Below are positions 34,797 to 47,334 of a stretch of 64,000 nt of DNA, one piece after another. Under the pieces are notes generated by a model that did no database searches, was not told where the DNA came from, and saw only the letters and a program-made list of their open reading frames with translations. The translations under genes and the position numbers were made by a program. This stretch comes from Gonatopus flavifemur (lineage: Eukaryota > Arthropoda > Insecta > Hymenoptera > Dryinidae). The stretch covers positions 47,656,001 to 47,720,000 of the forward strand of contig JAFFJZ010000004.1 of the NCBI GenBank assembly GCA_018340375.1, given 5' to 3'. Every line of letters starts with the position of its first letter. The first letter of the stretch is position 1.

Positions 34797-34846
34797 GAAT
34801 ACAAATGAATAAATATATATATATATAATATATATATATCTGCCTT

Positions 34847-36022
34847 TGAAATATGCGAAGAAGTGTGAAAATTTTTTTCAGAAATTTTCAACACGAATGT
34901 GTATATATACATATACATTGAATGGAATTAATTATTCATCCATTCAATAACATATATGATTATCAATAATGTGTTCCGTTAAAAATGAATCGAATAATTC
35001 GTCATAAGCATCATAATTCCTCAAAATTTTGATAATTTTCCATTATTCCTTTATGAAAAAAAAATTTTCTTCAGGAAAAATGCAGAGAATTATAAGGAAT
35101 TATGATTTTTATGAGAAATTATTATATTCATTGGATTGATGATCACATTTTGATGTTTTCAAATTTCAAAGGTCCCGCTCAAAAGTTAATTTGCCAGGAG
35201 ACATCAGATGTCGTTATTGTGAATTTCGCAGTATCCCGAGCATGTTCGTTTCTATATCAATCCTTCGCACTGTCCACCCCGTGGACCACACTACACTGAA
35301 ATCAACGCTATTGGATGTTTGGATTATGTGGTGGAAATGTATTGGAAACCTGCCCTAATGTACTGAAGAATTTCATCGTGTTTAGAAGAACCTTATGGAA
35401 AAATCGAGATATTTTGATCGCATCAAAATTTGAATTGCTTATATCTCAGTATCGCGTGGACTGATTGAATTCGTAGTGTGCTTAATCGAAAGCGTATAAT
35501 CGAATTAAATAGTAAAAGTTTCATTATTTTTTCGTTACATGCAATATGTATTGAGTTATTGTGGTGGTTTGATTTTTTTTCACTATAGGAAATGTTGGTT
35601 TAGTCGTAAAGATACACGGTAGGGCGTGACTTCTGCTTTTTCGTTTCACATGTTTTTTTTCACGGTTTTTTCATATACTCGGCGTCGAGACGCTACCGCG
35701 TCTCTTGATGCAACACGTTTGAACCGATAGGAACATGGTTTCATGAATCAAAAGTGCAGTGAGCTTCTTTACTCTCATGATTGGCATGAATTCTTGTCAC
35801 AAAAAAACTCATTATTCAAAACTCCCAATAACAAACATATATATACATAAACATTTGTATACGTATCCGTACATGTTAGGATACTCACTACAATATCAAG
35901 TCATGAGGCAATTTCCATATTGGTTCAGGTTTTATACATGTTTCTCACCATTGCAAGATAGATCTAGATCAATTCGAATGTCATATTACTGAATATTTTA
36001 AATCCATATATACATGTAATTG
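34847..36022. other. AT-rich spacer, duplicated in decayed form downstream
   Basis: No gene. Successive words of this stretch reappear in the same order at about 40950-42500, showing that it belongs to a duplicated segment. Confidence 0.5.
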
Positions 36023-37324
36023 TTGGGGGTACAAATTAATTCGGTCCGTTTTTTTTACAGTTAAAGATGCGTTTATTTTAGAAGAACATGAATTATCAAA
36101 TTAATCAAAGTATTGCCCATCGCTGACTATCGCTTTTTCCCATCTTTTGGGTGATTTTCGAATCCCGTTACGGAAAAACGTCTCGTCTTTTGAGGCGATC
36201 CGAGTTAGGAGCCAATTTTCGATTTTCCCGAACGAAGTGAACCGGTGGCCTGTCAAATCGTGCTGCATCTGTCGGAATAACCAGTAATCAGAAGAAGCAA
36301 TGTCCGGCGAGTACGGCGGGTGCGGTAGAATATCCCACTCCAACGTTTCCAGATAATTTTTCACTACTTTTGCGACATGTGGCTGAGCGTTATCGTGTAA
36401 AAGAACAACTTTGTCATGTCTTTCCTTGTATTCTACACGTTTTTCTCGTAACGCACGACTCAAACGAATCAATTGTAGCCTATACCGATCACCCGTAATA
36501 GAATCACCAGGTTTTAGCACCTCATAGTATTTAACACCCTTTTGGTCCCACCAGATACACAGCATGATCTTTGAACCATGAATATTCCTCTTTGGTGTCG
36601 TTGTTGAAGTCGATGGCAACGATTGACCGGGCATAGCATAGTATTTTATCTTCTTCGGGTTATCGTAGAATATCCATTTCTCATCTCCTGTCACAATCCG
36701 ATGTCAGAACCCCTTTCTTCGTTGTCTTTGAATCAGCTGCTCGCAAGTGAAAAATCGCCGTTCAATGTCTCTAGGCTTCAGATCATAAGGCACTCAATTG
36801 CCTTGCTTTTGAATCATGCCCATGGATTGTAATCGTACGGAAACTGCTTGTTGCGTAACTCCTAATGATTTCGCAAGCTTCTGTTGCGTTTGACTCGGAT
36901 CTTCGTCGAGTGAGGCCTCCAATTCCTCGTTTTCGACTTTTTGTGGTTGTCCTGAGCGAGGCTTGTCTTCGACACTGGAATCGCCATTCTTGAAACGTCG
37001 AAACAATTCCCTACATGATTTATCAGTTGGAGCATTGTCACCATAAACTTCCACAAGCATTCGATGGGCTTCAGTTGCACTTTTTTTCCGAATTAAAACA
37101 GGAAACTAGCACCTCCCGCAAATGCTGCTTAGTTAAAACGAAATTTGACATACTCCACTGAGTAAACATCGGGATTCTAGAAGGAACTCGGAGTGATCTC
37201 AACTGAATATGATTAACAGGTATCTAACCCCTCTGAAACAATTGAAATCGGTTGTGACTATGAAACATCCATGAGAGCGAGAGTCATCTTTTCAAACCGG
37301 ACCGAACTAATTTGTACTCCCAAT
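36023..37324 (-). mobile_element. Mariner element of a second lineage, inactive
   Basis: The inner TIR words GGGGGTACAAATTAATTCGG (left) and GGGAGTACAAATTAGTTCGG (right, reversed) bound about 1.3 kb. TA duplications are not clear because the flanks are worn. Confidence 0.8.
36101..37151 (-). pseudogene. Mariner (DD34D) transposase, at least two frameshifts
   Basis: Starts at 37151 (MSNFVLTKQHLREVLVSCF), shifts frame near 37085 at an A-run with one extra base, continues as HRMLVEVYGDNAPTDKSC..RFKNGDSSVEDKPRSGQP and a helix-turn-helix to about 36794, shifts again, and resumes as MTGDEKWIFYDN (first Asp), VLLHDNAQPHVAK (second) and PYSPDIASSDYWLF (third), ending DGQYFD. The sequence is clearly different from the DETW/HQDNAPAH mariner at 28.3 kb, so it is a separate invasion. 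All catalytic Asp survive, but the gene is broken. Confidence 0.9.
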
Positions 37325-37430
37325 ATAAGATGAATTACTTTGCAGTCACAAAATTTCCTGTCATGAGATGCTCATCACTTGTGAAGGTTTATAAGACATT
37401 CAGAATGTACAAATGTTACTAGCATATATT

Positions 37431-37574
37431 CCTAAGAGAACACGAAGGTCCAAAGAATGTTTTGTACAGGTGCATTGAACGTCCGGGCATTTGATGGTCC
37501 ATTGAACATTCCTTGAACGTGAAGGAACATACAATGAAACTAAACTTCACCTAAGAAGTTTATGTTCTCTTGGG
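37431..37574. mobile_element. Decayed CCCGAAG-family foldback
   Basis: CCTAAGAGAACACGAAGG and the complement of CCCCAAGAGAACATAAAC bound about 144 bp containing GAACGT words. Related to 18484-20005 and 52742-53244. No clear target duplication. Confidence 0.55.
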
Positions 37575-40500
37575 GATTAGAATGATTCATGAGCTCCTAT
37601 AATTGGTAGCTGCTTATTGGTGTTTAATCGAATTTGATATTTACCAACTTTCAGTATATATTTGTGTATTCAACTACCGAGAAATCACTATAAGATATAA
37701 TTTTTTGTTCCTCTTTCACATTCATATTCAACCATTTGTCACAAAAAACTTGGGCAAAGATAAAACTCGTCTTTTATAGCAAGAGTATACTGTACACGTA
37801 GAAAAATATATTCCACAAAGTCCCATAATTTACTGAGGATTAGCACTAGTTTATAACGGATCTAATTATCGACCTGAATATAGCGTCAAAAGTATCCTAA
37901 TTACTTATAGAAATACATTCCAGCAAATACACAAAATTCTTTGTAACATGCGAATGGATATGTAATTTCACAGTGACTAAACTAGTTTAATATGTCTTGG
38001 AGTATTCGTTCTAAGTTTGAATTGTACCATGTCCTTTCAATTGTAAATCATTTGTTTTTTATATTATGAATATTTTTAATTATTATATTGATAAAGAAAA
38101 TCATATATAAAAAAATATTTAATAATTTAACAAAAATCTGTAAAATCTATCCTAATTTCTGATATAATGAAAATTTTTCAGATAAGACGCTACAATTACA
38201 TTGTAAAACTTGGAGATTTTCGAAACGATTGATTAAAAATCATGTCGATATTCAAGATTAAATCTTAGGATCTTGATTTTCTTTTTTATTTCACTTTTAC
38301 CGGTCTTTCAAAAATCATAATATTGACTGTCGACTTTACCAGTATCGACTGGGATTTATGCCAAAATTCTAATAAAAAGTTACAATCATGTAATCTCAAC
38401 GTGAATCATCGGCCACTCAATTTTGTTGAATTTTGTTTCTGGAAAACGAATTGTAAAGATGAAATATTGATAATGCGGATCCGTTCTAAATGTTTTCTCG
38501 TATTTTTCTGGTCAAACGATACAGCAAAAGCCTATACCGATGAAATGTGTAACTGAAAATTAGTTATTTAGTGGATGACTAAGGCGGGAACATCCATCTG
38601 GTCGACATTTATATATCTCCGAATTAATGAAAAAATTGAAAGATACTTTAAATATTTATGTTTTGATTATGATACAATAATGTTTAAGTAAAGTGAATTC
38701 GTGTTTAGAAAGCAGATACCCTTTTTTATTATCATTAACGATCTCCTGTCTACAATAACAAAATTTGACAATCTTCACTTGATAAAATATCTCAGCAAAA
38801 AATATGTCAAAAATCATTCAACAAATGTCTTATACTTTCAGATCTCAGGCTTCTGATACCCTTGTAGATAGCTTGTGCCCATAGTGAATATGAAACGGAA
38901 AAATTATTCAATTTAAACAATCTTTTTTCTTTCTTGATGAAAGAAGAATTATTCGACACGAAGACCCCTTATCCTTTGGCCTATTTTTCTGTCTTTAAAT
39001 GCTTTTATTGAGCAATTTTTTTTCTTCGAACGCCCAACAGTAGATCATTTGTTCTCACTATTTTTTCCAACATAGTTTATCAGTTGGATCATTTGTTTTT
39101 GCCACATTTGAGCCTCCGATCTGCTCCAGTCACTTGGATTAGACTGTTCTGGAAAGCAAAACCTCCCCTAAGGACAAGTGATTCGCAGGAGGCTGCAGGA
39201 TACTTGCAGTCTGATTCAGGATTGACATAGGAACTGTACACTATACCACTGATATATGATTAACACTGATCCTATATAGCACTGAGCAAACATTGGAAAG
39301 GAAGCTGTGACGAGACCATTTTTTGAGGCATTTGGTTCTTCATTTTAGAATTCCAACTGAATTGTACTGATATTTTATTCAAAATAAAATTGCAGTTTAT
39401 CAATTTCTGTATTATGAAAATATATTCTTTGATATCCATATAAGTCTAAATTCATGTTAAATAAATACTAGGATATAATTTAAAGAAAGTATGTGTCACT
39501 GTTTATTAATTAAGAATGATGCATTTTCCAGAATGAAAAAATAAAAGTCCATAAAACATTCATCATCGTTTCTTTATTTTCCTGAAATGATAGATCTATA
39601 ATATTATGTATTAGATTTAGATTAATATTGATATACTGCACAAAATACTTTATATTATTTCAAATTTGTTTATCATATTTGAATTTTACAACTACAAATA
39701 TATCGGTCCATTGTCTTGTTCATCACGTATCTGATATATGTATTGTTCAGTATTGCCAAGTCAGAAGTCTGGTATATTTTCAATTGAGATCAGTGATATG
39801 GTACATATAAAAATAGTGCAATAACTGTTTGACAGCTTATCTGATCACTCAGAACAGCTTCTGGAATTCACTGCACCGTGTAAAACCTCTCCTACGTTTA
39901 AGGTTATGTCCAACCTTCCAGTGTATATAAAAACTTAATAAATTACGAGTTACAAATACACAGATGGATGTTAATTCGCAGGAAATTATATGTGGATTAA
40001 GGACAATAAACTGATTTATTAGTCAGAGTGGTATAAAAGAAAACAGAGAATTTTGGGAATTTGAAAATTGAAGGATTTTTTGTAGGTGTAATATTGAGAT
40101 CGTATTTTGTAATTTAAAATATTTTCATCAACAAAAAAACAATTGGTATAAAACAAAATTGTTCTAATAATAATTTTATTTGCTAAATACCAATTATACA
40201 ATAACCAATCAATTTTCATCCCCTTCAATCGTAATAAGCGTTATGGGAGATCAAAATGAGCTCAGAAATATTGGTGTTTATAGATATTTTTCATCTTAGT
40301 TGGTGTTTTATTGGATACGTATCAATGCATGGTATAGTTGTTATCATACTTGACATGTTCAACAAATGTATCAATTACAATCATATTATGTAATAAAAAC
40401 CTCTAACACTTATTATTTCAAACGGTTCATCAAATATTTAAAACAAATCAACTCTCAAATTATATGCATCATATTCAAGAAGAAGGTTATATTCAATTTC

Positions 40501-40773
40501 TCTTTAGACGTTTCACAAAATTTTATGAAAAAAGAAAAGTTAGTGGATTTAAATATGAAATTTCTCAAAAAATTATATTTATTTGAAAAACTTTCATGAC
40601 TTTCAATCAGAAGATGTTTACTGTGAAGAAATCCATATGAAAGAACCTGCAAAAATTATTATATTTTTAATGTATAGTATAATTACTATTGTAGATTGAC
40701 CCCAAAAGTTAACTGCTATTCAAATGTAATTACATGCATAGTAGAGTCAGATATAACAGATGCATGTAGAAAC
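37575..40773. other. 3.2-kb AT-rich interval without a recognised gene
   Basis: No family match in any frame, and no open frame longer than about 77 codons. A TATATAAAAA word at about 39922 is the only promoter-like signal and is not meaningful on its own in such AT-rich DNA. Confidence 0.4.
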
Positions 40774-43640
40774 AATGGACACTAGGAAGACCTAGATATC
40801 TGAGAGAAAGAATTAAGTTTGTTTTTTGTTTGTTTTAGTATTAAGATATAAAAGAAAAAAAATTGGAATGGGGACTGGGGAACGAATGAGAAAGAAATTA
40901 GTGCACAATGAAATGAAATATATATATATATATATAATATATCTGCCTTTGAAATATGCGAGAAAGTGTGAAAATTTTTCAGAAAAAAAAAATGAAAATG
41001 TGTATATAGACATATATGTTGAATGGAAAAGAATTATTAGATGGAATAATGAATATAATGGATAGATATATGGTCAGTGAGAGGAGGAGAATATTAATTG
41101 AATGGAGTTATATTGTTGGTCAATTCCACAAATCCACACACACACACAAAGAGAATTAAAAATTTTCTTCAGGAAGAGAAAAAAAATAGTATTTTTGTTT
41201 TATGATTAAGGATTTTATATATATTCATTTGATGACTGATTAAAGGATCTGTTTTTCATGTTAAGGTGATCAAAAGAAAATTCTAAATATATATATATAA
41301 TATATATATATATTGATTTCGAAGTTGAAAATTGCGAAAATTTTCTTATTCATAATCCAGTGATACACAGATACGTATATATACACAACACAATTATATT
41401 GGATGTTGTTCAATGTTTGGATATGTTATCAAAATGTCATCCGTTAATCCGAAGAAATATAAATTTAATAATTCATCATAAAAATCATAATTTTTGAAAT
41501 CGAGATATTATTTGAATATATAAATTTGTTTTGCTAGGATCTCTGCAGAAATTACGCAGGATTTTATTCGTTTATGAAATAATCGAAATCATTGGAAAAT
41601 TGATAAGTTTGATTTTTTTTAAATATTTATAAATGTATTGTGGTTAATTTGTATTTTAATTTTTTTTTTTATTGTAATGTAGTAAATGTAGGTTTAAGAT
41701 ACATATATCACGTGCTTTTTGATTTTTCCGTTTTCTTTTTTTTTTTTTAATACGCTATTGGATCGGCGTCGATTCGCGACGTGGACTTTGGAAACCTGCC
41801 TTGAATACACTAGAATTTGCAGAAAATGAAAACAAAAGAAAGTGAAATCAGAATGTTTTTGATTAAGCATCAATTTGTCACAAAAACTTCAGTAAAAAAA
41901 TTATTAAAATTTAAACATATATATAATCGAAGCGTAAAATAAAATAATATACATATTCTCACTTATTTTACAAGTTACAACATTATTTCATGAGTTATTT
42001 TCCATATTGGTTTTCTACATGTTTAATGCCATTACCAAGATAAGATGTATCAAGATCAATCTGAATTACTTTTCGTTTCAATTGTTCTTCTTATATTTGT
42101 GTTATATTCTTACACAACGCTTCCGCGTCGGTTTTTTACAAGACAACACTCCATGCGTTTTATTTTTAGAGAAATCAGATTTTAATCAATTCAAAAAATC
42201 AAAATTGCCATATGATACTCGCTTTTTTTGACTCGATATTCAAAACCGAAAATGAAATAAAGGAAAAATAGCAACATTTTTTGGAGCTAAATTCATATTT
42301 AGGATACACACGATGATCCTGTGTGAACAGGACTTGTCGGCATATTAAAGAATCGTCATTTTATTGTCGGATCATAGCATGTACAGCAGTCTAGATCCGG
42401 CGGAATCACATAGCACTGAATATTTTTAATGACTTTTGCGTTTTAAGGATATTTTTCATTCGTATTCGGCGTTTTTTTTACGTTTTCCATTATACACAAT
42501 TTAGAAGAACTTTTATTTCGTTCTACATTCAATTGTTATACGTACTGACTATCGCGCACGATCTGGGTGAATTCCGAATCCGTGCGGTAACGTAGACCCT
42601 TTTTGTTTTCATTTGAGTTAGGTATTTATTTTCGATATCACCAATCTTCCACACCGGTGTTCTTGTTGAACGTGCATGATGTTGAACCGTGCATATACAT
42701 CTTCAGAATGAGGCGGATTTTCGATGCGGTGAATTGAATATCCCCAGTCTGTTATTTTATCGCACTCCATCTTTCGTAGAATAATTTCTTCAGCTCAAGT
42801 CCAAAAGAACGACTTTGTCGGAATTCTTAGTCAGTATTCTACAAATCTTTTCAACGCGTTTTTAACTTTCTCGTGATACATGATACCGACATAACATAAA
42901 TTTGTTGCTTTTTTTTCATATCTAATTTTAACACCCTTTTGTGTTTTAACCCTCTATTGATTAACTCTTTGATGACAGCCTCTTCTTTGTCGTTTTTTGA
43001 GCAGGATTGTCCTGGTGGACTTCCGTCTTTCTTTTTGAAATTCTTCCGTGTTCCGTCATAAAATCCTATCTCTGAAACTCCGAATTAATTCCTTGAATCC
43101 ATAACATCATTTCCTTGTCTTTGCATCAACTTGCAATAATTTTAAATTCGCCGTTCAACTCCTTCAGGCTGAAGATCCAAAACTTCGTTTAATCTTAAAT
43201 TCTTAAAATATCATCGGGATTCTATCGTGCTTAAACTAAACACTGCGTGACATAATTTAACTGAGTAAAAGCTCTCGTGAAAGAAAGAACTCGGTATGTA
43301 ACCTAACTGAATCAATTCCTTGTTTATCTTTTTCGCTGATTTGTCTAATAAATACATCCTCGTTTTCAAACAGGCCACTCTGCGATTCGCTCATCTTTCC
43401 CTCGATGATTTAACTTAAAGTCTCAAAAAACCATGTCGAAATTGTACAGCACACCTTGTTCAGTTGCATGAGATTCCTAATACTTAAGGTCTGAAGCAAG
43501 AATCATTCCATGCTGAAAATTAAAATTTTGGTGACGCCTCCCGCAGCAAAACGAAAGTCCAAAAGAGGTTTTTTGAAAGCATTGAACGTTAATGATTGAA
43601 TGTTATCTTGGGGATTAGAATGATTCAGAAGAATCATACA
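40774..43640. repeat. Strongly decayed collinear copy of 34.3-37.6 kb
   Basis: It opens with GGACACTAGGAAGACCTAGA, as at 34283, jumps (about 390 bp missing) to the retrotransposon 3' UTR words AATTAAGTTTGTTTTTTG and ATCTGCCTTTGAAATATGCG, then follows the downstream spacer and the fossil of the second-lineage mariner (CTGACTATCGCGC near 42542; AAAAGAACGACTTTGTC near 42805; ATCATCGGGATTCTA near 43211; CTTGGGGATTAGAATGATTC near 43609). Indels are frequent throughout. No frame remains open. Confidence 0.8.
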
Positions 43641-44359
43641 ATGGAACTAGCGCTTCCACGAGATTTTTAGTTTTGATTTCATAGTAACTTTGAAGATATC
43701 CTGTGTTTTAACCACCACCTAATTATTTTAATAAGATTTATTTTTTGTCCTACTTTCACATTATTGTGAAACCATTTGTCACAATTCATTACTATATAAA
43801 TAAATTATAAGATCCTCAGAAGATATTCATATTCATGTTCTTTTTATATTCCTGTGAAAGTCATTAAACCAAAAGTATATTAATTTCATGAACGTAAAGA
43901 AAATACAATTGACAGGACCATTTATTACTGATAATTATCGAAGGTTTATACATGATCAAATTATCAACACTATTTGTAGAGTGTTCTTATCTGGATTATG
44001 TATAGATTTGACATTTACCAAAACTAGTATGATATTGGTTGTATGTTCTGATAGAATTCACTATAAGATTTAGTTTTTATTTTAAGTACATTCCTATTCG
44101 GTTCCTTTGGCACATTGTAACTGGTGACTTAAACTGATACTTTATAGTTTCATAAACTGTCATCATGCATCCATTTTCACAATTGAGAAGTTGTAAGCGT
44201 CCTTTGTTTTGTTTCTAATTTGACCATAACCTATCACAATTTCAATCATTATCATAGCAATCTTCCTCTACTACAAAATTCTCTCCATGTAGTATCAACC
44301 AAAATCCTGTACAATGATATGTAGAATATAAGAAATAATATATATAATTTCGAGTTTTA
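43641..44359. other. AT-rich spacer
   Basis: No gene recognised. A 61-codon frame at 43888-44073 has no family resemblance. Confidence 0.3.
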
Positions 44360-44514
44360 CAGGGCCCCCCCAGACATTGAGAGTCAGGGAAAGTCAGGGA
44401 AAGTCAGGGAATTCTCATTCAATCAGGGAAAGTCAGGGAACGTTTGCAAAATGCTCCATTAGTCAGGGAAATCCATTGAAATTTATAAAAAGTCAGGGAA
44501 AATTGGAACATTTG

Positions 44515-44830
44515 ATTCCAGCAGAGAATTTTCAAGGTCCATTTGTGTATTTTTTTGCCCAGCCAGCACAAATTATCAATTTGAATTCATAAAGACTTCC
44601 CAAAGACTCTCTGAATAGTTGCCGTTATGCAACCAATAATGAATTCAACGAGAATTCAATGAAGTCAAAATCAAAATGCATTGAATGCACGCAGAATTCA
44701 TTATGGAGTCTTGATACGAATTCTTTCTGAACATTAAGTTATTTATTAAGAGTTCGTTTTGAATTCAAAATATTCATAATGAATACATATTCATGAGCAT
44801 AACGGGAACTGTTGTGCTGTATGGGTGAAG
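44515..44830. repeat. Dispersed repeat, copy 2 (pairs with 6480-6770)
   Basis: Starts GCCCAGCCAGCACAAATTAT and ends ACTGTTGTGCTGTATGGGTG, the reverse of copy 1. Moderately diverged. Confidence 0.65.
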
Positions 44831-44987
44831 TATAAATTTCATTGAATTGCCTTGCGATTTTGTTTGCAAATACCATTCCTTTGGTTCGGTTCAAAACGCG
44901 ATGTCAGGAGAATGAGTATTCACAATTGATCTATTGACTGTGCTTATTTTATTTCAATCCGTAGATCACCTCCAAACGTCTCACAAT

Positions 44988-45177
44988 ACTGTAAGAAAAG
45001 CGGTGTCAGAATTAACACCGCGCGGAGTCTATAAAAGTCCACTCCGGAATTCAGTGTTGAAATAATTCCAAATGGTATTAGAATGACACCATACGGTGTC
45101 GAAATAACACCGTCAGCTGTTGAACAACACCATCCGGAGTGGACTTTACCTAACACTGCCGAATTTCTTAGAGTGAA
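44988..45177. mobile_element. MITE with CTGTAAGAAA/TTTCTTAGAG ends
   Basis: About 190 bp. The interior has several GGTGTNNNAATAACACC inverted units (e.g. CGGTGTCGAAATAACACCG). Non-coding. Confidence 0.55.
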
Positions 45178-45456
45178 GTGTAATACCATTTAAGGGAATA
45201 TCCAAAAATTTACTACCTTACTTGAAGTGAATAATGATAAATTACATGCCTAGAGTTCCACATCGCCGCAAACCTTGAATGGCTAAGTGATTTCTGAAGG
45301 CTCAAAAATAAAATTGTGAAATTTTAACCTCCAAACATTAACAAATTTGAATTTTTCCGTCCCCCACTTCCTTATGCTCGAGTCCCCTCAAAGGAGGATA
45401 GTGAGTTCCTGAATACGCCCTTGATATCATTATATGGATAGGGAAGTATACATATA

Positions 45457-46774
45457 CATTCTGTCAAAAAAGTACCGGGAATTGATCATTTAAAAAGTGC
45501 GGCTAACGGGTTTGTCAACATTCTTTTTGTTGTTAAGTTGGTACATTCGTCCTGTTTATTGACGCGGGGTTCGACTGTCATCTGTCATTTAGTTTGTTTA
45601 TAGTGCTCGATTTTTTCAGTTCTCTCAAGTGTGTCCCGCGATTGTCACAATGGATACAAAGATGGAACAAAGAATTTGTTTTAAATTTCGCGTTGCAAAT
45701 GGAATTTCGTGTGCCGAATCGCTGAAAATGTTGGAGAAGGCTTACGGTGAATTGACTTTATCAAAAACACGTGCATATGAGCGATACAGTGCATTCAAAA
45801 GTGGCCGAGATGTGGTGGAAGATTTGCCTCGCTCTGGTCGTCCATCGACGTCTTTAACTGAAGTTAATATCGATAAAGTGAAGGAAATGGTGACTGAAAA
45901 TCGTCACTTAAGTTTGAGAGAGATAGCAGGTGAACTTTCTGTGTCTTACGAATCAGTTCGTACTATTTCCCATGATTGTTTGGACATGAAACGCGTTGCC
46001 GCTCGATTAGTTCTGAAAGACTTGAATTTTCTCCAAAAACTGAATCGCGTACAGGCCACTGAAAACATGCTAGAACGAGTCAATTCCGACTCCACATTCA
46101 TACCACGCATTATAATAGGTGATGAGACATGGGTTTACGAATATGGCATGCAAACCAGTCAACAAGCTTCGGAGTGGCGGCTTCCAGCTAAGCCGAAACC
46201 GAAAAAGCCACGCCAAAGCCGATGAAAAGTGAAGGTAATGTTGACTGTGTTTTTTGATTATCGCAGTGTTGTACATTCGGAATTCTTGCCAGAAGGTCAG
46301 ACGGTGAATAAAGAATATCATCTAAGCGTTATGCGGCGTTTAAGAGAGCAAATTCGTCGAAAAAGGCCAGATTTGTGGAAAGAAAATTCATGGATTTTGC
46401 ATCACGATAATGCACCATCTCACAAGGCTTTCATTGTGAATCAATTTTTGGCCAAGAACTCAACAAATATCATCGAACAGCCACCGTATTCACCTGATCT
46501 GGCTCCAGCCGACTTTTTTCTGTTTCCAAATCTTGAATTACCACTTCGAGGCACCCGTTTTGAATCGATAGAAGATATTAAAGAGAATTCGCGGCGAGAA
46601 CTGAAAACGATTCCGGAAAAAGCGTATAAAAAATGTTTTGATGATTGGATTGTTCGTTGGCATAAATGTATCATTTCGAAAGGGGACTACTTTGAAGGCG
46701 ATACAATAGATTTGGAAGAATAAAAACTATTTTGTGTTTTATTCAAGAATTCCCGGTACTTTTTTGACAGCATG
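45457..46774 (+). mobile_element. Mariner element of a third lineage
   Basis: TIRs share CTGTCAAAAAAGTACCGGGAA, with TA outside (45455-45456, 46775-46776). Length about 1.3 kb. It sits inside the composite element at 44360-47109. Confidence 0.88.
45650..46723 (+). pseudogene. Mariner (DD34D) transposase with a single stop codon
   Basis: Start chosen at MDTKMEQRICFKFRVANG. An N-terminal helix-turn-helix pair with LPRSGRPSTS linker is followed by IGDETWVYEY (first Asp), LHHDNAPSHKAF (second) and YSPDLAPADFFLF (third; 34 residues after the second), ending in GDYFEGDTIDLEE. A TGA at 46223-46225 (..PRQSR*KVKVMLTVF) is the only interruption and both sides are in the same frame. The family usually has Ser there, so a single C-to-G change could explain it. 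About 357 codons, full length. Confidence 0.92.
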
Positions 46775-46889
46775 TATGTACTTATCACACTCATATTCAA
46801 GGGAATTTGGTGACGATGCGATATTCTGGTAAATTGTAACGATATTCCATCATAAATCATGACAATTCCACAATTTTATTTATAAGCTG

Positions 46890-47010
46890 AGTTTGCTTAG
46901 TGGCGTCCTAAGTTATCCCAACTTGCTCCAAGTATTTCGGATTTGCTATTTCCAGTTATAGGAACAAATTGATTGGTTTGGTACAATTCGAAGCAACTTG
47001 TGTGCTATCT
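46890..47010. mobile_element. MITE related to 62199-62339
   Basis: Shares CCCAACTTGCTCCAAGTATT and TTGATTGGTTTGGTACAA with the insertion at 62.2 kb. Ends are worn. Confidence 0.5.
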
Positions 47011-47334
47011 GGGTATACTTATTGGAGAGTCAGGGAAAATTTTGAACTTGGTCAGTGAAAGTCAGGGAAAGTCAGGGAAAATGACTCTTCAAATTTTGGG
47101 GGAACCCTGTTTTATGAGAATTGTACTGATATTCTCAATTTTTCATGTATTTAAAAAACTCGAACAAAAATCTGTAGTTGAATGTAAGTAAATTCATCTC
47201 GTTAGACTGTAAGCATTTTTGCCAAGCAATTTATTTTCTAATTGATGTTCTCAAATTTATTTATGTTCACTCTTAATTGAGCGAAAATTGAGGTGATATC
47301 AAATAAATGTATCCCAAAGTATCAAAATAGAATA

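Larger units (their letters stand above)
29910..34846 (+). mobile_element. Near-full-length two-ORF non-LTR retrotransposon flanked by (TA)n
   Basis: Order: 5' UTR (about 29910-30319), ORF1 (30320-31330), ORF2 (31300-34605), 3' UTR with a GC hairpin, then AATAAATATATA. Both flanks are TA repeats with a similar internal TAATATA interruption, so the target was a microsatellite or the flanks are the target duplication. The coding strand is strikingly purine-rich (A+G), which creates long antisense shadow frames that should be ignored. Confidence 0.85.
44360..47109. mobile_element. Composite TIR element with CAGGG ends and GTCAGGGAA subterminal repeats
   Basis: The left end, CAGGGCCCCCCCAGACATTG, and the right end, complement of CAGGGTTCCCCCAAAATTTG, are imperfect TIRs. 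TTTTA stands directly outside both ends (44355-44359 and 47110-47114). Both ends carry clusters of AGTCAGGGAA (about eight on the left at 44381-44510, four on the right at 47026-47085). CAGGG-type ends resemble hAT-like non-autonomous elements, but the 5-bp flank argues against simple hAT. The interior hosts other insertions, including a mariner. Confidence 0.55.
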
